From the NCBI GenBank assembly GCA_910578825.1, contig CAJTSB010000014.1:1-64000 (forward strand): a DNA stretch of 64,000 bases, in the 5' to 3' direction. Below the pieces are notes generated by a model. It was given only the letters and a program-made list of their open reading frames with translations. It searched no databases and was not told the DNA's origin. Positions within the stretch are counted from its first letter, which is position 1; each line of letters begins with the position of its first letter. Of this stretch, positions 45,001 to 53,240 are shown piece after piece. Made by a program: the position numbers and the translations under genes. This DNA is from an uncultured Lachnospiraceae bacterium (GTDB taxonomy: Bacteria; Bacillota; Clostridia; Lachnospirales; Lachnospiraceae).

Positions 45001-46617
45001 ATAGACTGTGGTGCTCGTAACAATTTCCTCACGAATCGAGTCAATCGGCGGGTTGGTGACCTGTGCAAATTTCTGCTTAAAATAGTTGAATAACGGCTGA
45101 TGGTCTCCCGCCAATGCTGCCAGCGGTGTATCGATTCCCATTGCCGCCGTTGCCTCCTCACCGTTTTTCGCCATGGGAAGAATCGCTTCTTTTAAGGATT
45201 CGTACGTGTAACCAAATGTTTTTTGCAGCCTCTGCCGCTCCTCCTTCTTGTATTCCGGCACGCGCTGGTTGGGAATCTTCAAATTCGCAAGATTAATCAG
45301 ATTGCGGTCGAGCCATTCCCCGTACGGCTGCCTGCCCGCATACTTTTCTTTTAGCTCTTCGTCGTCAATAATCCTGCCCTGCACCGTATCCACCAAAAGC
45401 ATTTTTCCAGGGCGCAGACGTTCTTTTGACACAATCTTCGTAGCCGGAATTTCCAACACGCCCACCTCGGAAGATAAAATCAGATAATCGTCCTCCGTAA
45501 TATAATAGCGCGAGGGGCGCAGACCGTTTCGGTCGAGGACTGCTCCCAGAATATCTCCATCGCTGAACAGGATTGACGCCGGACCGTCCCATGGCTCCAT
45601 CATCGTTGCATAGTATTGATAGAAATCCTTCTTCTTCTGGTTCATCAGATTATTGTTTGCCCACGGCTCCGGAATGGTAATCATCACCGCCAGCGGAAGT
45701 TCCATACCGCTCATCACAAGGAACTCAAGCGTATTATCAAGCCTTGCAGAATCAGACCCTTCTGCATTTACCACGGGCAGCACCTTCTGTAATTCTCCCC
45801 GCAGATGTTCTGATTCCATGGTCTCCTCACGCGCCAGCATTTTATCTGCATTTCCGCGAATCGTATTGATTTCTCCATTGTGTACAATCAACCGGTTCGG
45901 ATGCGCGCGTTCCCAGCTCGGGTTCGTGTTGGTAGAAAATCTGGAATGTACGGTCGCAATCGCAGATTCATAATCCTTATCCTGCAAATCTGCGAAAAAC
46001 AACCTCAGCTGCTCCACAAGAAACATCCCCTTATATACAATCGTACGGCTGGAAAGAGAAACCACATAGGTATCGTCGTTCGACTGCTCAAATACCCGGC
46101 GCGCCACATACAGTCTACGGTCAAAATCCAGTCCCTTGCTTATATGCTGCGGACGTTTCACAAATCCCTGCATAATACAGGGCATACAATCTAACGCTTT
46201 CTGTCCCAGTTTATCAGGATCAATCGGAACCTCACGCCATCCCAGAAATTCCATGCCTTCCTTCTGTACAATCACCTCAAACATCTTCTTTGCCTGATTA
46301 CGTTTCAGTTCATCCTGTGAAAAAAAGAACATACCGATTCCGTAATCCCGTTCATCGCCTAATATAATTCCCGCCTGCTGTGCTGCTTTCCTGAAAAATT
46401 TATGGGAAATCTGCAAGAGGATACCTACTCCATCCCCGGTTTTTCCTTCCGCGTCTTTTCCTGCCCTGTGCTTTAGATTCTCTACAATCTTCAAGGCATT
46501 CTCCACCGTCTTATGCGTCTTAACGCCTTTGATATTTACTACTGCACCGATTCCGCAATTATCATGCTCAAACGCCGGGTCATACATTCCCATCGCTGTT
46601 CGTTTCGTCTCCTGCAT
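42025..46617 (-). CDS. gltB: Glutamate synthase large subunit (NADPH-GOGAT alpha)
   Basis: A 1530-residue enzyme converting glutamine and 2-oxoglutarate to two glutamates. The N-terminal class II amidotransferase domain has its nucleophile Cys in H-D-N-C-G-I-G near residue 21, so a 20-residue propeptide must be removed. The central and FMN synthase domains (~480-1200) contain P-P-P-H-H-D-I-Y and the Fe-S cysteines C-V-M-M-R-V-C-N-L-D-T-C-P. The C-terminal GXGXG beta-helix domain (~1240-1500) is complete. The start follows GGGAGG by 8 bases. Its own promoter lies upstream, with an inverted repeat that may bind a nitrogen regulator. Confidence 0.97.
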   Translation of the reverse strand: MQETKRTAMGMYDPAFEHDNCGIGAVVNIKGVKTHKTVENALKIVENLKHRAGKDAEGKTGDGVGILLQISHKFFRKAAQQAGIILGDERDYGIGMFFFSQDELKRNQAKKMFEVIVQKEGMEFLGWREVPIDPDKLGQKALDCMPCIMQGFVKRPQHISKGLDFDRRLYVARRVFEQSNDDTYVVSLSSRTIVYKGMFLVEQLRLFFADLQDKDYESAIATVHSRFSTNTNPSWERAHPNRLIVHNGEINTIRGNADKMLAREETMESEHLRGELQKVLPVVNAEGSDSARLDNTLEFLVMSGMELPLAVMITIPEPWANNNLMNQKKKDFYQYYATMMEPWDGPASILFSDGDILGAVLDRNGLRPSRYYITEDDYLILSSEVGVLEIPATKIVSKERLRPGKMLLVDTVQGRIIDDEELKEKYAGRQPYGEWLDRNLINLANLKIPNQRVPEYKKEERQRLQKTFGYTYESLKEAILPMAKNGEEATAAMGIDTPLAALAGDHQPLFNYFKQKFAQVTNPPIDSIREEIVTSTTVYIGEDGNLLEERPLNCQVLKVDNPILTNTDLMKIKSMKVEGFQVVEIPITYYKNTSLEKAIERLFVEADRAYRDGANILILSDRSVDENHVPIPSLLAVSALQQYLIKTKKRTALAMILESGEPREVHHFATLLGYGACAINPYLAQDTVKQLIDEHMLDKDYYAAVEDYNNAILHGIVKIAAKMGISTIQSYQGAKIFEAIGISENVINKYFTDTVSRIGGITLKDIEEDVDALHSSAYDPLGLETDLTLESRGRHKMRSGADSHLYNPVTIHLLQESTKRGDYQLFKQYTQAADLQERDANIRGMMTFKFPKKGVLIEEVESVDSIVTRFKTGAMSYGSISQEAHETLAIAMNRLHGKSNSGEGGESPERLGAGRDGVNRCSAIKQVASGRFGVTSQYLVSAKEIQIKMAQGAKPGEGGHLPGQKVYPWIAKTRLSTPGVSLISPPPHHDIYSIEDLEQLIYDLKNSNREARITVKLVSEAGVGTVAAGVAKAGAQVVLISGYDGGTGAAPSSSIHNAGLPWELGLSETHQTLILNGLRNKVRIETDGKLMTGRDVAIAAMLGAEEFGFATAPLVTMGCVMMRVCNLDTCPAGIATQNPELRKRFAGKPEYVINFMRFIAEELREYMAKLGIRTLDELVGRSDLLKVREDLSEREKELDLSAILNNPFAGPKAKVIFDPKQVYDFELEKTKDEKVLLKQLKSALEHGQRRSIDVEVTNTDRSFGTIFGSEITRRYVDSLDEDTFIIKCSGAGGQSFGAFIPRGLTLELVGDSNDYFGKGLSGGKLVVYPPTGAKFKQDENIIIGNVALYGATSGKAFINGVAGERFCVRNSGANAVVEGVGDHGCEYMTGGRVVVLGKTGKNFAAGMSGGIVYVLDEENDLYTRINKEMVFSREITSKYDVMELKDMIKEHVALTNSRKGKEILDDFSSYLPKFKKIVPYDYNRMMMAIVQMEEKGLSSEQAQIEAFYAICPKEGPGAVGNMPKGSLNSH

Positions 46618-46672
46618 ACCATCATCCTCCCTGTTATATGCTCTGCTACGGTAAAGTGTTGCTCTTAAAAAT

Positions 46673-46701
46673 AATATACACCTTTTTTCTTCACTTGTAA
46701 A
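46673..46701 (-). promoter_or_regulatory. Promoter of gltB-gltD
   Basis: TTTACA and TATATT are spaced by 17 bases on the minus strand, about 55 bases before the gltB start codon. Confidence 0.7.
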
Positions 46702-46724
46702 CAGTATTTTTCTTCCAATTGTCT

Positions 46725-46762
46725 GATAATATGATTTTTTTATTTTTTAAAACAATATTATC
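46725..46762. promoter_or_regulatory. Inverted repeat upstream of the gltB promoter
   Basis: GATAATAT (46725-46732) and ATATTATC (46755-46762) form an 8-bp inverted repeat about 25 bases upstream of the -35 box, flanking a T/A-rich spacer. It could be an activator site for glutamate synthase control; no regulator gene is adjacent. Confidence 0.35.
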
Positions 46763-46834
46763 TGAAAACAAAGCAAGTTTTCTGGTATAAATATCTGTAT
46801 TTCATACAATTCAAAACACATGAATATTCCATAG

Positions 46835-46866
46835 AAAAAGCAGCATTTCCCAAAAGAAATGCTGCT
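46835..46866 (-). terminator. Rho-independent terminator after the HAD-family gene
   Basis: A perfect 11-bp stem (AGCAGCATTTC / GAAATGCTGCT) with a 6-base loop is followed by TTTTCT on the minus strand. It ends the long folate/VWA/CPBP/HAD gene train ahead of gltB. Confidence 0.88.
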
Positions 46867-46897
46867 CTTTGTCCTTACAGATCGTATTCCCGATCCC

Positions 46898-47554
46898 CTA
46901 TTCCCCAATCATCCTGCAAACTTCTACCCGCGCCTCCACAAGACTCCTGCAAATCCTCGTACAATACTGCTGAATCTGCGGCGAGGGTGCAATCAAATCC
47001 GGAACCATAATGGTGGCACAGCCTGCGGCATACCCCGCCTTTACGCCATTCTCACTGTCCTCAAATACAAAGCACTGCTCTGGCTTACAGCCAATGCGCT
47101 CCGCCGCGCGCAGAAAAATATCCGGCGCAGGTTTCCCTTGTTCCACTTCCGTTCCACTGACAATCTCAGAAAAAAAGCCGTCTATACCGGCATTTTTCAG
47201 GTTTGTCTCTATTTGCTGCGACAGGCTGCTGCTGGCAACGGCAACCGGCATCCCTTCCTGCCGAAAAAATTCCAGAATTTCACGGACGCCCTCTTTCATC
47301 GGAACATGGACAGAAAGTTTCTCGCGCACCCTGCTCATGCATTCCCGGGCAATGCCTGCCCCGTCCGGAACCTGAAAATACGTCTCAATTACCTGGTTCA
47401 TACGCGCCCCGCTGCTCCCGGAGATATCCCTCAGAAATCCGTTTGCCAGCGTCACTTTAAGCTCCGCGGCAATCTCATGCCAGGTCTGCTGGTAGACCTT
47501 CTCCGTATCAAAGAGAACGCCGTCCATATCAAAAATTGCCCCTGTAAATTCCAT
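46898..47554 (-). CDS. HAD-superfamily hydrolase, beta-phosphoglucomutase-like
   Basis: A 218-residue HAD enzyme of subfamily I. The nucleophile motif is F-D-M-D-G-V-L-F-D-T, motif II is V-A-S-S-S, and motifs III/IV are G-K-P-A-P-D-I-F and F-E-D-S-E-N-G-V. A helical cap lies between residues about 18 and 85. This pattern fits phosphatases and mutases such as beta-phosphoglucomutase or phosphoglycolate phosphatase; the substrate is not determined. The start MEFTGAIFDMDG follows an AGGA site by 9 bases. It is the last gene before the terminator. Confidence 0.88.
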   Translation of the reverse strand: MEFTGAIFDMDGVLFDTEKVYQQTWHEIAAELKVTLANGFLRDISGSSGARMNQVIETYFQVPDGAGIARECMSRVREKLSVHVPMKEGVREILEFFRQEGMPVAVASSSLSQQIETNLKNAGIDGFFSEIVSGTEVEQGKPAPDIFLRAAERIGCKPEQCFVFEDSENGVKAGYAAGCATIMVPDLIAPSPQIQQYCTRICRSLVEARVEVCRMIGE

Positions 47555-47628
47555 ACTATTTCGTCCTACCCTTCTTTCCCACAATTAAATCATAATTTTC
47601 CGCAATGCAAGCGTTTCCTCTCTCATCG

Positions 47629-48513
47629 TTACGCTTTTGCCCTTCTGTCCATTGAGAACAGCTGAATCACCGCAATCAGCAAAACGCTGACAACTGCCAG
47701 AACAACGGTAACAATAAAGAACCTCGAATCTGCAGGTTTCATCCAGGAAAACGCCGGCGCTTCCACTCGCAGCACTGCCATAAGGTTTGCGCCTATATGC
47801 GCCAGAAAAGCCCCATAGAAGTGACCCGTCTTCTCCATAAACCACGCCAGAAGAATTCCCAGAATCCCCGCATAAATAAACTGCACCAGATTCATATGGA
47901 TGACCCCGAACAACAATGCAGAAATCACAATCGCCAGAATGCGACTGATGCGCTCGCGTTTCTTCCCTCGCTCTGTCTTTTCCTCATTGTCGAGTATCAT
48001 CATATCACAAAGCCTTCCATACACTACGCCGCGGTAAAGCAGCTCTTCCAAAAATGGAGTCAAAAGACATGCACCCAGCAATTCGAAGAGAATGCCGCCC
48101 GCAAAAAACTGCTGGTTGACCTGTTGATAGCCCTCAGATATTTCCTCCAGACCACTTAAAATCAACAAATTATTCAAAGTCACTCCTGCAGCAGCCCCGG
48201 AAAGAAACATCAGTACGCCGTTTAGCACTCTCTTTGCCATGGACTTCTTCTTGATTTCTATCTCCATATGCTCCCAGAACACCGTGGGCTCGTTTTTATC
48301 TTTCTGAAAATAATGTGCAATAAAGGGGATTGTCACCGCTACCGACGCCGTCTGAAGCGCCATATACTGCTCTTCCGGGTTCGCCCCCAGAAATACCGCC
48401 AGCATCGTAAACAATGACATGCTTAAGTTTGTCGCCACAAAATAAATAAAGATGGGGTAAATTACATTCCAAGATTTAAAGATTGGACTGTTCATCCTGT
48501 CTCTCGGATTCAT
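47629..48513 (-). CDS. CPBP-family intramembrane metalloprotease
   Basis: A 294-residue membrane protein with about eight helices. It carries the CPBP (CAAX protease/bacteriocin-processing, Abi) motifs: F-L-E-E-L-L-Y-R-G near residue 155, F-G-V-I-H-M-N near 208 and H-I-G-A-N near 243. These glutamates and histidines form the intramembrane active site. Such proteins cleave membrane peptides or prenylated proteins, or provide bacteriocin immunity. It starts 3 bases after the preceding unknown gene and is probably co-transcribed with it. Confidence 0.9.
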   Translation of the reverse strand: MNPRDRMNSPIFKSWNVIYPIFIYFVATNLSMSLFTMLAVFLGANPEEQYMALQTASVAVTIPFIAHYFQKDKNEPTVFWEHMEIEIKKKSMAKRVLNGVLMFLSGAAAGVTLNNLLILSGLEEISEGYQQVNQQFFAGGILFELLGACLLTPFLEELLYRGVVYGRLCDMMILDNEEKTERGKKRERISRILAIVISALLFGVIHMNLVQFIYAGILGILLAWFMEKTGHFYGAFLAHIGANLMAVLRVEAPAFSWMKPADSRFFIVTVVLAVVSVLLIAVIQLFSMDRRAKA

Positions 48514-48516
48514 TTC

Positions 48517-49368
48517 CTACTGTTCCTCCTTTGGCTCATCCATGCTGTTTTCATCTTCAAACACCTCTGTCGCCTTTATCTGCTCTTCGTCTCCAGGCTT
48601 ATCCAGCACTTCTTCGCCGCTGGTCTCATCCTCAATCTCCATCTGAATCTGCCTCAGTTTCGCATCTTCAGCAATTGCACGCATTATGCGGGTAATATCC
48701 GCGGGAGAAAACATGTCAATCGCCCGAACCAGGTCATCAATGTTCGCACGGTTAAAGATCAAAACGCCGCCTCCTTCGAGCTCAACCGTAATACAGTCCC
48801 TGGTATCTGACACATTTCCCAGACAAAGCCGGTTGTTTTCATAATCACACTGGAAGATCACGCCCTCATATTCAATTATGCCATTCTCATTTGCCATCGC
48901 AGAATACGGCGCCCGCCTGTCATTGCCCAACAGTTTCTGAATCATCTCATCGCTGACCATATCGTCAATGGTATCCCCGATATCCGGCTGCTTTATCACA
49001 CTGTCCATATTGCCATTCGTTCCCGCATGATCTATTTTCATGAAACGCATCGTACGGAAACTTCCATTGTCCATCAACACCTGCTCTTCAAACTGTTTGT
49101 CTTTTGCCTCACCCTGTCCCAGGATGTAGGATTCACGCTGTTCCTTTTGCTTTTCCAGCGCCTCTCCCTCGCGTTCTTTCAAGTCTGCCTTGTATTCCTC
49201 GATGGCGTCATCTACCTTATCTAACAAATTCTCCCATTCTTTGTCCGTAAACTCGTCAATTGTTTTGGGCGCGCCCTTTCTCATCTCCGGTTTCATCTTC
49301 TTTGCGTACTCTGCAACTGCCTGAGAGAAATAACCATTTCCATAGCCACTCTTTAAACTGTCTAACAT
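48517..49368 (-). CDS. Uncharacterised acidic protein linked to the MoxR-VWA pair
   Basis: A 283-residue cytoplasmic protein that I do not recognise. The N-terminal ~90 residues are charged and helical (E-Y-K-A-D-L-K-E-R-E-G-E). The middle (~165-225) looks beta-rich, with E-Y-E-G-V-I-F-Q-C and G-G-V-L-I-F-N-R. The C-terminal tail is strongly acidic and probably disordered. There is no signal peptide or membrane helix. An AAAGGAGG site precedes the ATG. It lies 13 bases after the MoxR gene and 3 bases before the CPBP gene, so it probably belongs to the MoxR-VWA system as a partner or substrate. Confidence 0.8.
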   Translation of the reverse strand: MLDSLKSGYGNGYFSQAVAEYAKKMKPEMRKGAPKTIDEFTDKEWENLLDKVDDAIEEYKADLKEREGEALEKQKEQRESYILGQGEAKDKQFEEQVLMDNGSFRTMRFMKIDHAGTNGNMDSVIKQPDIGDTIDDMVSDEMIQKLLGNDRRAPYSAMANENGIIEYEGVIFQCDYENNRLCLGNVSDTRDCITVELEGGGVLIFNRANIDDLVRAIDMFSPADITRIMRAIAEDAKLRQIQMEIEDETSGEEVLDKPGDEEQIKATEVFEDENSMDEPKEEQ

Positions 49369-49381
49369 TTTTTGCCTCCTT

Positions 49382-50887
49382 TTATGACATTCGTCTCAAC
49401 AGGTTCCTGCGTTTCTCATCAAAAAGCAACTCCTTATTATACTGAAAATATCGCTCGCATTCACACTCCTGCAGAAAACTGACGCTGTATGAATTGGAAT
49501 TTAATTCGGTAAGGAACATCACCATCTCCTGGCTGTTGCCAAACGCTCCCTCCAGAAAATCAAATACATATTCTACGACCTGCAACGCTTCTCTTTGGTC
49601 TTTTTCAAAAGTTTCCTGCTCCTGCTCAAATAAGCCTTTGATCCTTGCAAAAGCCTGATCACTTGCCTGAATACTTTCCATGCGCAATACCTGTTGGAAA
49701 CGCTCCAGGACCTCCCGTGTCCTTTGATATATCCTATCCTCTTCACGGCTTACCAGTTCTGCTTTTTTCCTATTTGTATATTCTAAATTAAATTTATTAT
49801 ATACATTGGAAAACAACTGCTGCCCGTCCAGACCTTCTTCGACTGTACCTGTCAAATCCTTATACTCTGTCAGCGCCGCAAACAACATCTCAATATAGTT
49901 TTCGGTCTGTACCGATGATTTCAACACCTCATTGACCCTCGAAATTAAAAGTCCGAGCACGCCAAGACGCTCATCGAAAGAAGCGTGCGCAACTTTTTTC
50001 AAAAGAATCTCATCCAGATTCCCCCTTAAAATCTCCTCAATCTGATAATCAGTACGGTATTTCCCATACAGCTCCAGATAATTTGCAAAATCTTTGGCAA
50101 TCTTGGGAAACTGAATGTACTGAACCACGACCTCCCGATCCACCGTCCTGCCAAGTTTCTCATAGACCTGAATCAACGTCGATAAATCTTCCCATCCTCT
50201 GGGAGTGGCAAAATTCCTGCCGTCAACCGTCGTCTCCATCTGATAGAAGTTCTGCTTGCGGATATTCAGATAGGAAACCACCGCCCCATGCAATCCCTGC
50301 TGATAAGCATACTCTTTCCAGACTTCAAAATCCGGCTCCACCTCAATTTTCTTTACCCTGTCCATCGTAACCACATCAAATTCGCGCACAGATTTGTTAT
50401 ACTCGGGGGGATTACCCGCTGCAACAATCACCCAGCCCTGCGGAATCTTATGATTACCAAACGATTTGCACTGCAAAAACTGCAGCATCGCAGGCGCAAG
50501 CGTCTCCGAGACACAGTTAATCTCATCCAGAAACAGAATCCCCTCTGATAGTCCTGTCTGCTCCATCTTCTCGTAGATCGCCGCCACAATCTCGCTCATC
50601 GTATATTCCGTTACGTCAAACTCCTGGTCGCCATACCGCCTTTTGGAGATAAACGGGAGCCCAATCGCACTCTGCCTGGTGTGATGCGTAATCGTATACG
50701 ACACCAGCCCGATTTCACACTCCCTGGCAATCTGCTCCACAATCTGCGTCTTGCCAATTCCCGGTGAACCCAGCAGCAAAATCGGACGCTGGCGAACCGT
50801 CGGGATCTCATACATGCCATACTCATCCCTTCGCAGATACGCCTCAATCGTATTTTTTATTTCTTCCCTGGTTCTCTTTATATTCAT
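49382..50887 (-). CDS. MoxR-like AAA+ ATPase
   Basis: A 501-residue AAA+ ATPase. Walker A is L-G-S-P-G-I-G-K-T near residue 43 and Walker B is I-L-F-L-D-E-I-N-C near 120, with a sensor-1 V-A-A-G-N-P-P after it, as in MoxR/RavA/YeaC proteins that remodel or insert cofactors into VWA partners. The C-terminal ~200 residues are helical and have no domain I recognise. The ATG was chosen because GGAGG lies 5 bases upstream; a TTG six codons earlier is possible. The VWA gene lies immediately upstream, the usual chaperone-client pairing. Confidence 0.9.
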   Translation of the reverse strand: MNIKRTREEIKNTIEAYLRRDEYGMYEIPTVRQRPILLLGSPGIGKTQIVEQIARECEIGLVSYTITHHTRQSAIGLPFISKRRYGDQEFDVTEYTMSEIVAAIYEKMEQTGLSEGILFLDEINCVSETLAPAMLQFLQCKSFGNHKIPQGWVIVAAGNPPEYNKSVREFDVVTMDRVKKIEVEPDFEVWKEYAYQQGLHGAVVSYLNIRKQNFYQMETTVDGRNFATPRGWEDLSTLIQVYEKLGRTVDREVVVQYIQFPKIAKDFANYLELYGKYRTDYQIEEILRGNLDEILLKKVAHASFDERLGVLGLLISRVNEVLKSSVQTENYIEMLFAALTEYKDLTGTVEEGLDGQQLFSNVYNKFNLEYTNRKKAELVSREEDRIYQRTREVLERFQQVLRMESIQASDQAFARIKGLFEQEQETFEKDQREALQVVEYVFDFLEGAFGNSQEMVMFLTELNSNSYSVSFLQECECERYFQYNKELLFDEKRRNLLRRMS

Positions 50888-50901
50888 GACTGCCTCCAAA
50901 C

Positions 50902-52224
50902 TCAACGTACAATATCAACCAAACCACCCAAATCCCGCTCGTCCAGAATTAACTTCATCGCCCAGGGCGGCACATCCACATCCAGATAATCCTCGCGAAA
51001 AAACACAAACGCTGTTTCATATGGCGGTTTTTTCAGTGGAAATATCCCATAGCCATCCGTAAAGTAAATCAATCCCCGTAATTTATGAAAGGTTTTTTTC
51101 GCAAGCAATGTATGAACATACGTAAATGCCGGGCGAAAATCGGTTCCTCCCATCCCCTGCACCTGAAAATCTTCCATATATTGCTGCAGCTGCTTTCGAT
51201 TCTCAATCACAACGTCCGACTGCACCCGCTCATCACACTGGATAATGTGAATACAAAATCTGCGATAGAAGGACTCGGACTGACTCAGGATGCTGTAAGT
51301 CTCCTCCAGAAATTTTTGCACGAGCGATGCCTTACAGGACATGGAGGTATCAATCACAATCACAAAATCTTCGATTTTGTTCATTTCCTTGGTCTCCAAA
51401 TGTTCAATCAACGGCATGTTTCCATATAAATCCATGCCATAATGGTAGAAAATATAATCAAAACTATCCAAATCTATCTGCATTTCCTCTTTCAGCACGC
51501 AGAATTTCTTCAGAAACGTCCGATAATCATATCTCTCACGATTTTCCACGCGCAGCTGTTCCCGCAATCCTTTCGAATCTTCTGCCGCCTCTTTGGAAAA
51601 TGTTTCCAGCTCCGTCTCCATCTTATCCCGGATATCCTGCCATCGGTTCTGCTGTTCCATCGGCATATCCGGCGTCTTTGCCTCCTGCTCCCACAAAAAA
51701 TGCTCATCCACAGTAAATTCCTGTATCAGACGCGCCACCACGCGGATATCCGGCTGCGACTCTCTCAGCAGATAGAAAATTGCTTCCGCGTTGAGCACCG
51801 GCATCTTCTTCTCCAATCCCTGATAAACAGCACGCCGATAAGGTTTGGATGGATTTCTCAGGCAGCGGTATGGAAGACTGTCAATCACTGATTCCACCGC
51901 AATATCACAGGAGAGATGCCATATCTGCAAATCCTCCGCTCCTCTGGGATTCCACACATGACCCATCAGACAATGGAGAATACTGTGTAAATAACAGCGG
52001 TTTACCTGTGTGCCGCTAAGACGGTACTGCTCCATCAGAAATTCCGGGTTAAATTTCAACACGATACCATCTGTCGCCGTCCGTCCCAATTCCATCGATG
52101 GCTCAAAAATCAGGCTGGAAAGCGCCACATCCAAAAAACGCATATTCAGATACAATTCATTTCGGGAGTCCGACAATATTTCCTTACAAATATCTACTTT
52201 TTCCAGCACTTGCTCCTCAAACAT
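50902..52224 (-). CDS. VWA-domain protein (DUF2201-like putative metallopeptidase)
   Basis: A 440-residue protein. The N-terminal part (~1-260) contains a H-S-I-L-H-C-L-M-G-H segment near residue 80, recalling the zinc-binding HxxxH of DUF2201 putative metallopeptidases. The C-terminal part (~285-440) is a von Willebrand A domain with MIDAS motif V-I-D-T-S-M-S and the later T-D and D-G residues (I-Y-F-T-D-G-Y-G). Such proteins work with MoxR ATPases, and one is encoded 14 bases downstream. The function is unknown. Confidence 0.87.
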   Translation of the reverse strand: MFEEQVLEKVDICKEILSDSRNELYLNMRFLDVALSSLIFEPSMELGRTATDGIVLKFNPEFLMEQYRLSGTQVNRCYLHSILHCLMGHVWNPRGAEDLQIWHLSCDIAVESVIDSLPYRCLRNPSKPYRRAVYQGLEKKMPVLNAEAIFYLLRESQPDIRVVARLIQEFTVDEHFLWEQEAKTPDMPMEQQNRWQDIRDKMETELETFSKEAAEDSKGLREQLRVENRERYDYRTFLKKFCVLKEEMQIDLDSFDYIFYHYGMDLYGNMPLIEHLETKEMNKIEDFVIVIDTSMSCKASLVQKFLEETYSILSQSESFYRRFCIHIIQCDERVQSDVVIENRKQLQQYMEDFQVQGMGGTDFRPAFTYVHTLLAKKTFHKLRGLIYFTDGYGIFPLKKPPYETAFVFFREDYLDVDVPPWAMKLILDERDLGGLVDIVR

Positions 52225-52300
52225 ACGTCCATCCCTCTATCTCTTTCCTGCAAGGAACCTTCCCATTTATCGCCCCATATATGCGTTCCAGACATAAAAT

Positions 52301-53239
52301 CTACAAACAGAATTTCTTTCTCTTCACCGGAAATCTGCGATATTTTATATCCATCATCAAGCTGACAATCTGCGGCTGCCCGGACTGTTTTGCCTCCTCC
52401 AAAAGCATTTCCATCTGTGTCGGAGTATCCACAAAACTTTCCGCCAGCCAGCGCAACTCCTCTGACTTCTCCTGATCTATCAGAAACCATACTGTTTCCT
52501 GCAAATGTTCCCGCAGCCAGTTTACATATTCTGCCCGGGCGCTTTCTGAAATATCCAAATTATATGGAAATCTAAGTCTTGCCAATGCTATCTCCATAGC
52601 AGTTATCAAATCAACATTATATTTTCCTGTCATAAAAAGCCTGTCATATTCTTCAAAAATCACCTGCGTATTGCGAAATGCATTGCGGTATTGAATGCCC
52701 ATTCCATGCGTCTGTGTAGAAATAATTCTCGCCGGTGTATTTTCTACCGCTTCCTCAAAAAATTCCGGATAAACCAGTCGGCAGAATACTTCTCCCTGCG
52801 CTCCATAGAACTCCACCGTCACCTTCTGTTTCAAATCCTGCAAAAGTTCCCGCAAACAGGAATTGCCATCCAGGCAATGCATATCCAGCCAGGAAAGGTT
52901 TTCACATCCGGTAAACGCCCCGGCTCCCATATAGGCCAGGTTGCTGTAACAGGATAACTTACGAAACTGCAGGCAATTATAAAAAATATAGCGTCCCAGC
53001 CGCTGAATCGTCTGCGGCAGATACAATTCTTCCAGCTTATCTCCACAGATACACGGCAAGTCCCCGCTATTTATAGGCTCATCCTCCATCTCTGTGGCAA
53101 ACGCATAGGCATTTACCTCCGTCACAGCGCATCCATCCAGTTCCTCTGGTATGACGACGCTCCCGCTGCTGCTATAACAACGCAGGATGCAGATTCCATG
53201 TTCTCTCTTTTCATATGCAAAATACGCATCTCTTTCCAA
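52301..53239 (-). CDS. Leucine-rich-repeat (BspA/LRR_5-like) protein
   Basis: About 312 residues. The first ~130 residues resemble short BspA-type repeats (V-V-I-P-E-E-L-D-G-C-A-V-T-E-V-N-A-Y-A-F, then L-P-Q-T-I-Q-R-L-G and G-A-G-A-F-T-G-C). The C-terminal ~150 residues are helical, of no recognised family. There is no signal peptide, so it is probably cytoplasmic. I place the start at a TTG (L-E-R-D-A-Y-F-A-Y) one base after the folK stop, because GGAGG lies 8 bases upstream; no ATG with a site exists. It links the folate genes to the VWA-MoxR genes. Confidence 0.7.
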   Translation of the reverse strand: MERDAYFAYEKREHGICILRCYSSSGSVVIPEELDGCAVTEVNAYAFATEMEDEPINSGDLPCICGDKLEELYLPQTIQRLGRYIFYNCLQFRKLSCYSNLAYMGAGAFTGCENLSWLDMHCLDGNSCLRELLQDLKQKVTVEFYGAQGEVFCRLVYPEFFEEAVENTPARIISTQTHGMGIQYRNAFRNTQVIFEEYDRLFMTGKYNVDLITAMEIALARLRFPYNLDISESARAEYVNWLREHLQETVWFLIDQEKSEELRWLAESFVDTPTQMEMLLEEAKQSGQPQIVSLMMDIKYRRFPVKRKKFCL

Positions 53240-53240
53240 T

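Noticed and set aside
47585..47845. 86-codon minus-strand frame overlapping the CPBP gene
   Set aside because: Out of frame with the conserved CPBP C-terminus and without a ribosome site.
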